64,000 bases of DNA from Mycetocola spongiae (GTDB lineage: Bacteria > Actinomycetota > Actinomycetes > Actinomycetales > Microbacteriaceae). Shown here piece after piece: positions 18,725-27,546 of the stretch. Location: contig NZ_CP080203.1 of assembly GCF_020424085.1 (NCBI RefSeq), positions 930,001-994,000 of the forward strand, read 5' to 3'. The notes below the pieces were generated by a model. That model had not been told where the DNA came from, did no database searches, and saw only the letters and a list, made by a program, of their open reading frames with translations. How positions within the stretch are numbered: position 1 is the stretch's first letter; each line of letters begins with the position of its first letter. The position numbers were made by a program, and so were the translations under genes.

Positions 18725-21298
18725 GTGAGCGCACCCCTGTTTAATCTGGCCGCAATCGGCGCGGGCCTCCCGGTGGCCGCGGCCCATGCCGAGCTGGCGC
18801 GGGCCATTTCCACCGGCAGCGCCGTCATCACAGCTCCCCCGGGCACCGGTAAAACCACCTATGTTCCCCCGCTGCTGGCCACGCTTCTTGCCGAGGCGGG
18901 CGGCACGGGCCGGGTGCTGCTGAGCCAGCCGCGCCGCGTCGCTGTCCGGGCCGCGGCCCGACGGCTCGCCGCCCTGGACGGTTCCGCGGTGGGTGAGGCC
19001 GTGGGCTTCACGGTGCGCGGCGAGAGGCGGGTCTCCGCCGCCACCCGGGTCGAGGTGCTGACCCCCGGAATTTTATTGCGCCGGCTGCTGACCGATCCCG
19101 AGCTGGCCGGGGTGGGTGCGGTGATCCTGGACGAGGTGCATGAGCGCTCGGTGGACGGAGACCTGCTGCTGGGTTTCCTCACCGAGGTGCGCGAGCTGCG
19201 CCCGGACCTGGTGCTGATCGCGATGTCGGCCACGCTGGATGCCTCGGGCCTCTCGGAGCTGCTGGACGCCCCCGTGGTGCATGTTCCCGCCCCGCTGCAT
19301 CCGCTCGAAATCGACTATGTCCCGGCCGCGATCCCGCGGCTGGATGAGCGCGGCGTGACCCGCGAGTTTTTGCGCCATGTGGCGCGCGTGGCCGTGATCG
19401 AGCAGGGCGCATCCGGCCACGATGCGCTGGTATTTTTGCCGGGTGCGCGCGAGGTGGATGCGGTGGTGCAGCACGCGCGCGAACTCGCCGATCCGGGCCG
19501 CGTGGAGGTGCTGGCGCTGCACGGCAGGCTCTCCCCCGAGGAGCAGGATCGCGCGGTCTCGGGCGCCCCCGCGGGTGCGCCGCCGCGGATCGTGGTGAGT
19601 ACCGCGCTCGCGGAGAGCTCGCTCACAGTTCCCGGGGTGCGACTCGTGATCGACGCGGGATTATCCCGCGAGGTGCGCCGCGACCGCGGGCGGGATATGG
19701 CCGGGCTGGTCACGCGCAGCGCGTCGCGGGCGAGCGCCGAGCAGCGGGCGGGACGCGCGGCACGGCAGGGTCCCGGGCGGGCCGTGCGCGCCTATTCGGA
19801 ACCGGAGTTTGCCCGGATGCCCGCCGCGGCGGCCCCCGAGATTGCCTCCGCGGATCTCCTCGACGCCGCGCTGCTGCTGGCCGCCTGGGGCACACCCGGC
19901 GGCGCGGGGCTGCGCCTGCTCACCCCGCCGCCTTCGGCCGCGATGGCCCAGGCGGTGCGGGATCTATGCGCGCTGGGGCTGGCCGAGGACTCGGGGGCGC
20001 TCACCGCGCTGGGCCGCCGCGTGGCCGGGCTGCCGGTGGGGGTGCGCGAGGCGCGCGCCCTGCTCTCGGGCACCGCCGAGGTCGGCGATCCGGCGGCCGT
20101 CGCGGAGGTTGTGGCCGCGATCTCCGGGGATTTCCGCGATCCCGGGGCCGATCTTCCACACCTGCTGCGCGAGCTGCGCGCGGGGCGTATCCCCGGGGCC
20201 CGGCGCTGGCGGGCCGAGGTATCCCGACTCACCCGGATTGCCGAGGCGGAGGCCCCGGGGGTGGCCCCGGCTTCCCGCCCGGAGAATCTTGCGGGCCTCG
20301 TGGCGGCGACCGCCCGGCCCGAGTGGATCGCGCGGCGCACGGGTGAGCACTCCCGCAGCTATCTCCTGGCCAGCGGCACGCGTGCGGCGCTTCCCGAGGG
20401 CAGCGCCCTGGCCGCGTCCGAGTGGCTGGCGATCCGCGATGTGCAGCGCGTGGACGGCCGGGTGGCGGATGGCACCGGCGCGGTGATCAGGCTGGCCGCG
20501 CCGCTCGACGAGGCCGAGGCCCTGCGCCTGGGGGCCCCGCTGCGGGAAAACGAGCGTGCGGCCCGCGTCACCGAGGGCCGGGTGCGCGTGCAGGAGCGGC
20601 GGATGCTCGGCGCGATCCTGCTCTCCAGCACGCCGGTATCCCCCCTCGCGGGCGATACCGGGCCCGCGTTTGCCGGCCACCTGCGCGAGGCGGGGTTATC
20701 CGCGCTGCACTGGGGCGAGGGTGCCTCCGCGCTGCGCGCCCGGCTGGGGCTGCTGCAGCGCGAACTCGGCGCTCCCTGGCCCGCGATGGACGATGCATCG
20801 CTGCTGGACTCCCTGCCCGAGTGGTTGGGCCCGGACCTGGAACGACTCTCCCCCACCTCCTCGCTGCGGGGCCTGGATATGGCGCAGGCCCTGCGCAGGC
20901 TCCTGCCCTGGCCCGAGGCCACCCGGCTGGAGAGCCTGGTTCCCGAGCACCTGGCGGTGCCCTCGGGCTCGCGTGTGCGCATCCGCTATCCCGATCCCGG
21001 CACCGCGGATCACGCGGAACGCCCGGTGGTGGCCGTGAAGCTTCAGGAGCTATTTGGCCTGGCCGAGACGCCCCGGCTGGTGGAGGGGCGGGTGCCCGTG
21101 CTGTTCCATCTGCTCTCGCCCGCGCAAAAACCGCTCGCGATCACCGCGGATCTGGCCTCGTTCTGGAACGGCCCGTATCGGGAGGTGCGGCGCGAGATGC
21201 GCGGCCGCTATCCCAAGCATCCCTGGCCCGAGGATCCGTGGAGCGCCGAGGCCACCTCCCGCACCACGCGCGCGGCGGCGGCCCATCGGGAGCGTTAG
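18725..21298 (+). CDS. hrpB: ATP-dependent helicase HrpB
   Basis: An 857-residue DEAH-box helicase of the HrpB family. Walker A is APPGTGKTT (about residue 40), motif II is DEVHERS, and motif III is SATLD. Motifs V and VI appear as STALAESSLTVPGV and QRAGRAARQGPG. The HA2 and C-terminal HrpB-specific domains follow, ending near KHPWPEDPW. The exact biological role of HrpB is not settled. GTG 18725 is the start, 7 bases after a GGAGGGG. It is convergent with the small membrane exporter, with 3 bp between stops. Confidence 0.92.
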   Translation: MSAPLFNLAAIGAGLPVAAAHAELARAISTGSAVITAPPGTGKTTYVPPLLATLLAEAGGTGRVLLSQPRRVAVRAAARRLAALDGSAVGEAVGFTVRGERRVSAATRVEVLTPGILLRRLLTDPELAGVGAVILDEVHERSVDGDLLLGFLTEVRELRPDLVLIAMSATLDASGLSELLDAPVVHVPAPLHPLEIDYVPAAIPRLDERGVTREFLRHVARVAVIEQGASGHDALVFLPGAREVDAVVQHARELADPGRVEVLALHGRLSPEEQDRAVSGAPAGAPPRIVVSTALAESSLTVPGVRLVIDAGLSREVRRDRGRDMAGLVTRSASRASAEQRAGRAARQGPGRAVRAYSEPEFARMPAAAAPEIASADLLDAALLLAAWGTPGGAGLRLLTPPPSAAMAQAVRDLCALGLAEDSGALTALGRRVAGLPVGVREARALLSGTAEVGDPAAVAEVVAAISGDFRDPGADLPHLLRELRAGRIPGARRWRAEVSRLTRIAEAEAPGVAPASRPENLAGLVAATARPEWIARRTGEHSRSYLLASGTRAALPEGSALAASEWLAIRDVQRVDGRVADGTGAVIRLAAPLDEAEALRLGAPLRENERAARVTEGRVRVQERRMLGAILLSSTPVSPLAGDTGPAFAGHLREAGLSALHWGEGASALRARLGLLQRELGAPWPAMDDASLLDSLPEWLGPDLERLSPTSSLRGLDMAQALRRLLPWPEATRLESLVPEHLAVPSGSRVRIRYPDPGTADHAERPVVAVKLQELFGLAETPRLVEGRVPVLFHLLSPAQKPLAITADLASFWNGPYREVRREMRGRYPKHPWPEDPWSAEATSRTTRAAAAHRER

Positions 21299-21301
21299 CG
21301 C

Positions 21302-21880
21302 TCACCAGCCCAGCAGGGAGAGCGCGCCCGTGGTGAGGATCGTGACCACCGCGGTCCAGAGGATGATCGCGATGGCCTGCCAAAGAATCACCCAGCCGCG
21401 GGGCACACCCGTGCCGATAAAAAATGCCGCGGTCAGCATGGTGGGCAGGACCGCGGGGGCCAGGATACTCGCCCCGGGCACCCCAAAGCGCAGCACCCAG
21501 CGGCGCAGGCGCGTGCGTCCCCGGGAACCGTGGCCGGGTTTTGGGGTCGCGGTGAGGACCGCGGCGGGGCGGGTACCCGCGGTTTCCGGGGCGGCCGCGA
21601 GCTCCGCGGGAGGCGAGGGGACGGTGCGTTCCGCGCGGCGGCGCAGTAGGCGGGCGCGAATGCGCTCCCCCAGCAGCACCACCCCGATCACGCAGAGCAG
21701 GTTGCCGGCGATGGCGGCGAGCGCGGCCGTCACGGGGTTGATCCCGGCCAGCACCCCCAGCGCCGCGGCACCCGCACCCTCGATATAGGGGATGAACGCG
21801 GCGGCGGCCACGATCACCGGTTGCAGGAGCCCGGGCACCTGTCCAAGGAATTCCTGCAACCACTGATAGGGATTATCCAT
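21302..21880 (-). CDS. Small multidrug-export-like membrane protein
   Basis: A 192-residue integral membrane protein with four to five hydrophobic segments and a basic central loop (about residues 70-125). The FIPYIEGAGAAALGV and INPVTAALAAIAGN motifs match the small multidrug export protein family (DedA-like topology). The ATG at 21880 follows AAAGGA. It is divergent from the MerR gene, and the shared gap contains two MerR-type 23-bp boxes, so it is probably the regulated target. Confidence 0.75.
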   Translation of the reverse strand: MDNPYQWLQEFLGQVPGLLQPVIVAAAAFIPYIEGAGAAALGVLAGINPVTAALAAIAGNLLCVIGVVLLGERIRARLLRRRAERTVPSPPAELAAAPETAGTRPAAVLTATPKPGHGSRGRTRLRRWVLRFGVPGASILAPAVLPTMLTAAFFIGTGVPRGWVILWQAIAIILWTAVVTILTTGALSLLGW

Positions 21881-21945
21881 GCTGTGTCCTTTCGATAGCG
21901 GGCGCGGCATCCGGCTGGTTTTCCGCGGCCCTCCCCCGTAGTTAA

Positions 21946-22020
21946 GACCGTGTTCCCGGAACCGGGTCAATTCCCCGCCCCCGCGGCGCGTGCCCTTGAC
22001 CGTGTTCCCACAACATGGTC
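21946..22020. promoter_or_regulatory. Two 23-bp MerR-type operators
   Basis: Box 2 (21998-22020) begins GACCGTGTT and ends AACATGGTC, an inverted repeat with one mismatch around a 5-bp centre. Box 1 (21946-21968) begins with the same GACCGTGTTCC and ends GGAACCGGGTC. Each overlaps a possible -35 element (TTGACC at 21996 for the MerR gene). One box probably serves each divergent gene. Confidence 0.6.
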
Positions 22021-22056
22021 TTGAATGGTCATAACGATCCCGGGAGGAACACGCGC

Positions 22057-22797
22057 ATGGCATGGAGCACCCGCGAGCTGGCGGACCTGGCCGATACCAC
22101 GGTAAATACGATTCGCCACTATCATCGCGAGGGCCTGCTTGGCCAGCCCGATCGGCTCTCCAACGGCTATAAGCAGTACGGGGCCCGGCATCTGATGCGG
22201 CTTTTGCAGATCCGCCGGCTGCGTGACCTGGGGGTGCCGCTGGCCCGGATCGAGGCGGTGGGTTTTGGCGAGCAGCCTCCCGCGGAGGCGCTGCGCGAGA
22301 TTGATGCGGGCCTGGCCGCGAGTATCGCCCGGCTGGAGCGGGCGCGCGCGGAGATTCGCGCGGTTCTCGAGGGCACCGCGGGTACCGATGTTCCCGCGGG
22401 ATTTGAAAATCTCACAGCGCATCTCTCCGCCCCCGAGCGCTCGCTGGTGCTGGTTTATGCGCAGCTCTACGATGAGTCCTCGCTGGAGGATGTGAAGCGC
22501 ATGGTGGCGGTCACGCCGGATGCCGCCGATGCCGCATTTGAGGCGCTGCCCGCGGAGGCCGCCGAGTCCACCCGGCAGCTTCTGGCGGAGGCCCTCGCGC
22601 CACAGCTCGCCCGGCATCTGCGCGAATATACCTGGCTGGCGAATCCCGCGGGACGGCTACCCAAGGGGCCGCGGCTCACCCGCGAGGCCTTCCTGGCGAC
22701 CATCGTGGAGATTTATAACGAGGCTCAGCTGGATGTCCTGGCCCGCACCCATGCGCTTGCCACCGCGCTCGTTGCGGAGGATTCCCGGGAGGGCTGA
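22057..22797 (+). CDS. MerR family transcriptional regulator
   Basis: A 246-residue MerR protein. Residues 1-70 are the winged helix-turn-helix (STRELADLADTTVNTIRHYHREGLL is the recognition region, with a DRLSNGYKQY wing). A dimerisation helix follows, then a larger C-terminal region (about 110-246) that may bind a ligand and is not a metal-binding loop type. GGAGG lies 9 nt before ATG 22057. It is divergent from the small multidrug-export-like gene, which it likely controls together with itself. Confidence 0.85.
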   Translation: MAWSTRELADLADTTVNTIRHYHREGLLGQPDRLSNGYKQYGARHLMRLLQIRRLRDLGVPLARIEAVGFGEQPPAEALREIDAGLAASIARLERARAEIRAVLEGTAGTDVPAGFENLTAHLSAPERSLVLVYAQLYDESSLEDVKRMVAVTPDAADAAFEALPAEAAESTRQLLAEALAPQLARHLREYTWLANPAGRLPKGPRLTREAFLATIVEIYNEAQLDVLARTHALATALVAEDSREG

Positions 22798-22920
22798 GCC
22801 GCGGGGCGCGTATCCGCTATGCGCGGCGCCAATACCGGCGGCGAGCACGGAGCCCCCTATCCAAGAAAGACAACAAGTGTTATCTTGACTGAAACATCGT
22901 TGTTTATTCGGGGGATAATC

Positions 22921-24729
22921 GTGACTTTTTTGAGAAATAACACCCAGCGTTCGCGCAGCACGCGCCTCGCGGCACTGCTGGGTGGTGGCGTATTAATTGC
23001 CGGATATGCCCTGGGTATTGCGCCCGCGGCCGCGGCCGATGACCCGGTGAAACCGGCCCCCTCCTCCGTGGGGCTGCCCGCCACGCTCACGGTTGGTGAT
23101 ACCCCCGAATCCATCGTGCTGAATAACACGGGCACCCGGGGTTATGTCACGCTAAACAAAACCGTGGGCGAGATTGCCGTGGTGGATATGATTGCCCGCA
23201 CGGTGACCGGCCATATTGATATCGGCGCGGCCGATCCGGGCTATCTGGCCATAAACGGCGCCAATGACACGCTATATGTTTCAACAACGGACTGGGTCTC
23301 GGGGATGGGAGCACGGATGCAGGTGATTGATCTCGCGAGCGGATCGGTGACCGGCACCGTTTTTATTCCCTCGGAAGCGCAGGGCGTAGCGGTATCCGCC
23401 GATGACGCCTCCGTTTATGTGGTGGGCATCGATGGCACACTCTCGGTGATCGCCGCGGATACCCTCGCGGTAAGGGCTGTTATTCCCCTCCCCGGTCAAA
23501 ACGCCCACTCCGTGCAGGTGAGCCCCGATGGCACGCGCGCCTATGTGGGGCTCGACGGAGCCTTCAAGGATACCCCCATGATCGCGGAGATTGACCTGTC
23601 GATTCCCGCGGTGACACGCACACTTCCGCTTCCCGATGGCGACAGCGAGGAGGTCGGGGGTACTGATCTCACGCCGGATGGCACAACGCTCTATGTGGCC
23701 ACCGGCTATGGCGCAAAAATTCGCACGGTGGACGTGGCGAGCATGAGCATTACCGCGTCCGTGAGCGCGGGGCCCGGCGTCTATCGGGTCGCGGCCATCC
23801 CCGAGAATAACGTGGTTCTGACCCCGAGCCTGTCCTGGGAGTATCTCCTCTCGGTGGATACCGCGACCAATACCCGGTCGAATTCGGCACGAACCATGGG
23901 CGCGGGGGCCTTTGATGTGGCGGTGGATCCCACGCGCAGCTATGCGGTGGTCACCGACCGTTGGGCCGATACGCTGAGCTTCCTCGATTTCCCGGCGATC
24001 ACCAACCCCGCCCCCGTCACGGTGGAGGATGCCGAGGAGGCAACCTTCTCCTCCGATGCCTCAAATATTTATCCGTCCACGGTGACCCTGACCTGGGAGG
24101 TTTCCAGCGATGAGGGGGCCAGCTGGGCCGCGGTGCCCGACGCCGATGAGGAAACACTGAGTTTTATCGCCGCCTCCGCGGATAACGGCAATCTCTATCG
24201 GATCGGCTATCACGATACCTTCACCGGGGCCCGCGGCTATAGCACTCCCGCGCTCCTCACGGTGGGGGGCCGGGCCGCACCGCCCGTGATCACCTCCGGG
24301 CCCCTGCCCAATGGTGTGGCCGGCGCCGAGTATGGCCCGTTCACGGTGACCGCAAGCGGCGATCCCGTGATCACGTTTTCCGCCGAGGGCCTTCCCGCCG
24401 GTCTGCGGATTGATCCGGCTACCGGAGTCATCTCGGGAAACTCCACCGAGGTGGGTATATTCACCGTGCGCGTCACCGCCGTGAACGCCGCGGGTTCGGA
24501 TACGGCCACCTATCGGGTCGAGCTGACCACCGCCGCCGTCTCCCCCGCGCCCTCCCCCTCCACCGTCGCCCCCACCACCCCCGGCGGCGGTGACGGTGGC
24601 GGAACCGGCCTCGCCGGTACCGGCGCAAACGCACCCACCGGCCTCCTGGGCCTCGCGGGGGCGCTTGCCCTGCTGGGTGCGGGCCTGCTGATTGCCCGGA
24701 GACGACGCCCGTTGGGCCACACCGCATAA
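22921..24729 (+). CDS. Cell-wall-anchored YVTN beta-propeller surface protein
   Basis: A 602-residue exported protein. A signal peptide (RLAALLGGGVLIAGYALG, cleavage near AAAADD) is followed by about seven YVTN/WD40-like blades (residues 45-360, repeated patterns such as VSPDGTRAYVG and TPDGTTLYVATG), then Ig-like or putative Ig (He-PIG) modules (GLPAGLRIDPATGVISG) and a Pro/Thr-rich linker. The end is LAGTG, a hydrophobic stretch and RRRR, a class E sortase-type sorting signal. GTG 22921 is chosen because GGGGGA lies 5 nt upstream and it gives the signal peptide; the open frame to 22819 is not needed. Confidence 0.82.
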   Translation: MTFLRNNTQRSRSTRLAALLGGGVLIAGYALGIAPAAAADDPVKPAPSSVGLPATLTVGDTPESIVLNNTGTRGYVTLNKTVGEIAVVDMIARTVTGHIDIGAADPGYLAINGANDTLYVSTTDWVSGMGARMQVIDLASGSVTGTVFIPSEAQGVAVSADDASVYVVGIDGTLSVIAADTLAVRAVIPLPGQNAHSVQVSPDGTRAYVGLDGAFKDTPMIAEIDLSIPAVTRTLPLPDGDSEEVGGTDLTPDGTTLYVATGYGAKIRTVDVASMSITASVSAGPGVYRVAAIPENNVVLTPSLSWEYLLSVDTATNTRSNSARTMGAGAFDVAVDPTRSYAVVTDRWADTLSFLDFPAITNPAPVTVEDAEEATFSSDASNIYPSTVTLTWEVSSDEGASWAAVPDADEETLSFIAASADNGNLYRIGYHDTFTGARGYSTPALLTVGGRAAPPVITSGPLPNGVAGAEYGPFTVTASGDPVITFSAEGLPAGLRIDPATGVISGNSTEVGIFTVRVTAVNAAGSDTATYRVELTTAAVSPAPSPSTVAPTTPGGGDGGGTGLAGTGANAPTGLLGLAGALALLGAGLLIARRRRPLGHTA

Positions 24730-24758
24730 TCCTGCGCCCGGAGCGGCACAGCACTACC

Positions 24759-24794
24759 GGCCGCGCCGGACCCCGATCCGGGTCCGGCGCGGCC
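24759..24794 (+). terminator. Hairpin terminator of the propeller surface-protein gene
   Basis: Perfect 15-bp arms at 24759-24773 and 24780-24794 with a 6-nt loop, 30 nt after the stop codon. The following 24795-25146 has no gene I can support and must contain the promoter of the next gene. Confidence 0.75.
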
Positions 24795-25146
24795 GCTGAA
24801 GCGCCGCCATCGGTTCACGTGCCCGTCGTTTTTTCTTCGGGCGACATGCGCGCGATTCTCTCCCCAGCACCGACGCGGGCATAGGCGCCCCATTCCCGGT
24901 GGGGCGCTGTTGCCGGGTCTCCGAATCCGGTCCCGGCGGGTGAGTCCCGGGACCGAATGCCTTTAGGGGAATCGATAGCCCGGCGATCCACGATCCTCGC
25001 CCGCGCATCGGGCCCCATATGGCGCGGCGATCACGATAGGCTGGGGCATTATTTCGGTGGCGGCATTGCCTCGGCAGTCGGGGCGATGTGGTCCCCTCGG
25101 ATTTCCCGAAAAACCGCGGTTTCACCACCCCAGGGAAGAGATGGTT

Positions 25147-26451
25147 ATGAGCAGCGAGATCGAGTTGGTCAGCGACGGCGAAGGCATCGCCGTATTTGGC
25201 GATCCGCACGATGTCGAGCGGTTTCTGTTAACGGCCGGTGTGGCCTCGCGCGCGCTCGCGGTGCGGTCATCAATCGGTTCCACCCTGAGCGCGGGATCCG
25301 GCGCGGCCCAGGCGGGCTCGCAGATCGCGGCGAACTCGGGGCGCTGGGTGAAGCTCACGGAGGAATCCGCCAAGGCACTGAAACTCGGTCAGGCGATGAA
25401 GGGGTCCTCGGACGGTGTCAGCCGGGCCATTATCACCACGGCAAAGGGCAAGACCAGCAAGATCCTGGAGTTCATTAAGCCGGGGTCGTTTAGCACCCTC
25501 CTGACCAACCCGGCGATGCTCGCGGGTGTCTCGGGGCTCATGGCCCAGCTTGCCATGCAGCAGGCCATGGAGGAGATCACCCAATACCTGGCGTCTATCG
25601 ACGCGAAGGTGGACGACGTATTGCGCGCGCAAAAGGACGCAGCCCTCGCCGAGATGATCGGCGTGGGGCTGGTCATCGATGATGCCATGCTGAAGCGCGA
25701 GCATGTTGGCCGGGTCTCCGAGGTGACCTGGTCGAGCCTGCACGGCGCGGCCCAGGCCATCGCCACGGCACAGTCCTATGCGCTCCGCCGGCTGGATGCG
25801 CTCGCGGAGAAGCTGGAGCAAAATCATAAGATCCCGGATCTTCTGAGGGTGTCCGGGGAGGCGGAGCGGGAGGTCGAAGAGTGGCTATCCGTGCTGGCGC
25901 GCTGCGTTCAGCTTCAGGATGGGCTGGCGGTTTTGGAACTCGACCGGGTGCTTGATTCCTCCCCCGATGAGCTAGATCGGCATCGGGAGGCGATTAACGC
26001 CGGGCGCCGCAGGCGCCGCGATCTGATCGCGGCCAGCACGCACCGCCTGCTGGAGCGGATGGATGCCGCGTCCGGGATCGCAAATACCAAGGTGCTGCTC
26101 AACCCGATAAAGGCCAATGCCATCGTGCGTTCGGGCAATGAGGTGGGGGTGGATGTGGCCACTTTTAACACCCGCCTGGGTATCACGCAGGGCCGCGAGG
26201 CGCTGGAGGCCAGGCGCTGGAGCGAGGCGGTCGGCGATATGCGAGACGGCGTGGTGCAGACCGCGGAGGCCGGTGCGAGCGCCACGGCCCGCTTCGGCGC
26301 CGGGGCCCTTGCGCAGGTGAGGGAGTTCACGACCGTGGCCTCCGCCCATCTTGCGGAACGCCTTCCCCGGAAACGCGATGATTCCGATTCCGCCGCGGTG
26401 CCGGAGCTACCCAACGATTCCGCGGATTCCCCCGAGATAAACGACCGCTAG
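25147..26451 (+). CDS. Uncharacterised alpha-helical protein
   Basis: About 434 residues, conserved-looking but of unknown function. The N-terminal 90 residues are mixed. A hydrophobic stretch follows at about 115-145 (LLTNPAMLAGVSGLMAQLAMQQAM), then long amphipathic helices (ITQYLASIDAKVDDVLRAQKD, YALRRLDALAEKLEQ) and an acidic C-terminus ending in NDSADSPEIND. There is no signal peptide. ATG 25147 has GGAAGAG at good spacing; ATG 25141 is the alternative. The plan of helices around one hydrophobic segment is compatible with a membrane-associating or pore-type protein, but this is only a guess. Confidence 0.6.
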   Translation: MSSEIELVSDGEGIAVFGDPHDVERFLLTAGVASRALAVRSSIGSTLSAGSGAAQAGSQIAANSGRWVKLTEESAKALKLGQAMKGSSDGVSRAIITTAKGKTSKILEFIKPGSFSTLLTNPAMLAGVSGLMAQLAMQQAMEEITQYLASIDAKVDDVLRAQKDAALAEMIGVGLVIDDAMLKREHVGRVSEVTWSSLHGAAQAIATAQSYALRRLDALAEKLEQNHKIPDLLRVSGEAEREVEEWLSVLARCVQLQDGLAVLELDRVLDSSPDELDRHREAINAGRRRRRDLIAASTHRLLERMDAASGIANTKVLLNPIKANAIVRSGNEVGVDVATFNTRLGITQGREALEARRWSEAVGDMRDGVVQTAEAGASATARFGAGALAQVREFTTVASAHLAERLPRKRDDSDSAAVPELPNDSADSPEINDR

Positions 26452-26478
26452 GAGCGGGCGTCCTCCCCGGCCGCGCGG

Positions 26479-27375
26479 CTAGGCGTCGTGCGGCCGGCGG
26501 GTAGGTGTGGGGGTGATCTGCGCCGGCTTATTGAGGTTCCAATTGGCGAGCAGTTGCATCGCCTGGGCGGTATGGGACTCGGGCTCCACGGTATATACCA
26601 GCAGCAGGAGTTCGGGATCGCTGGTGAGTTCAAAGGACTCATAACCAAATTCCACGTCCCCCACCAGTTCGTGATGGTAGCGCTTGGTTCCGGACTTATA
26701 GCGGAGCACGTTATGGGAGGCCCACATCTCCCGGAATTCCCCGCTCGCGGTCGAGAGCTCGCCCACCAGCCGGATCAGCCCGTCATCGTGCGGTGCGCGC
26801 CCCACGGCCTGGCGCAGGAGCGCGACGTTATTGCGTTTCATCTGGGGAAGGTCGCGGTAGAAATCGGTGGCGCGCGGATTTAAAAACACAAACCGGGAGT
26901 AGTTAAACGGCACGGAGTGGTCGTCCTCCGCATGCCCGTAGAGTGCGCGGCCCAGTGCGTTGGTGGCCACGTGATCGCCGCGAATATTCTGGACGATCGC
27001 GGGCACGGTGATCGCATCCAAGACCAGCTGGATGCTGGCCGATACCCGCGATCGGGTCACCCGCCGCGAGAGGCGGCGGACGGAGTCGGCGGGGCCGGTG
27101 GGTTGCACCAGGTCTACCAGGTGTTCCCGCTCGGCGTCGTCAAGCTGCAGCGCGTTTGCGATCGCGTTTAAGACGTCGCTGGATACCCCTCGGGTCTGGC
27201 CGCGCTCGATGCGCGCGTAATAGTCCACGCTCACCCCGGCGAGGTGGGCGACCTCCTCGCGGCGCAGGCCGGGCACCCGGCGCAGCCCGCCGAAGATCGG
27301 TACCCCGGCCTCCTCGGGCGAAAGCTTGGCGCGGCGGGAGGCCAAAAACGTCTTGATCTCTGCTTTTTTATCCAC
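26479..27375 (-). CDS. XRE-type regulator with MmyB-like ligand domain
   Basis: A 298-residue regulator. The N-terminal helix-turn-helix (RREEVAHLAGVSVDYYARIERG, residues 38-60) begins with the typical FLASRRAKLSPEEAG segment. Residues 110-270 form the MmyB-like PAS-fold ligand domain (NALGRALYG, DFYRDLPQMKRNNVALLR, HELVGDVEFGYESFEL). These proteins often bind fatty-acyl ligands and control a divergent oxidoreductase or exporter. Here the divergent neighbour is the MFS gene at 27547. Confidence 0.9.
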   Translation of the reverse strand: MDKKAEIKTFLASRRAKLSPEEAGVPIFGGLRRVPGLRREEVAHLAGVSVDYYARIERGQTRGVSSDVLNAIANALQLDDAEREHLVDLVQPTGPADSVRRLSRRVTRSRVSASIQLVLDAITVPAIVQNIRGDHVATNALGRALYGHAEDDHSVPFNYSRFVFLNPRATDFYRDLPQMKRNNVALLRQAVGRAPHDDGLIRLVGELSTASGEFREMWASHNVLRYKSGTKRYHHELVGDVEFGYESFELTSDPELLLLVYTVEPESHTAQAMQLLANWNLNKPAQITPTPTRRPHDA

Positions 27376-27546
27376 CCTGTCAGCTTAGATCCGCGATCGC
27401 CGCTTTGGGGTGCCCTGAGAGACCACGTCACAACAGGGTGTTCCGCGCTGCCCCGCGGGGCTGTTTTCTGGAGGTACACCCCGGAGCCGCGGCGCATCTT
27501 CCCCTCCGGACTTTTGTGTCCCTCCCCTCGAAGACAGGATCCCCGT

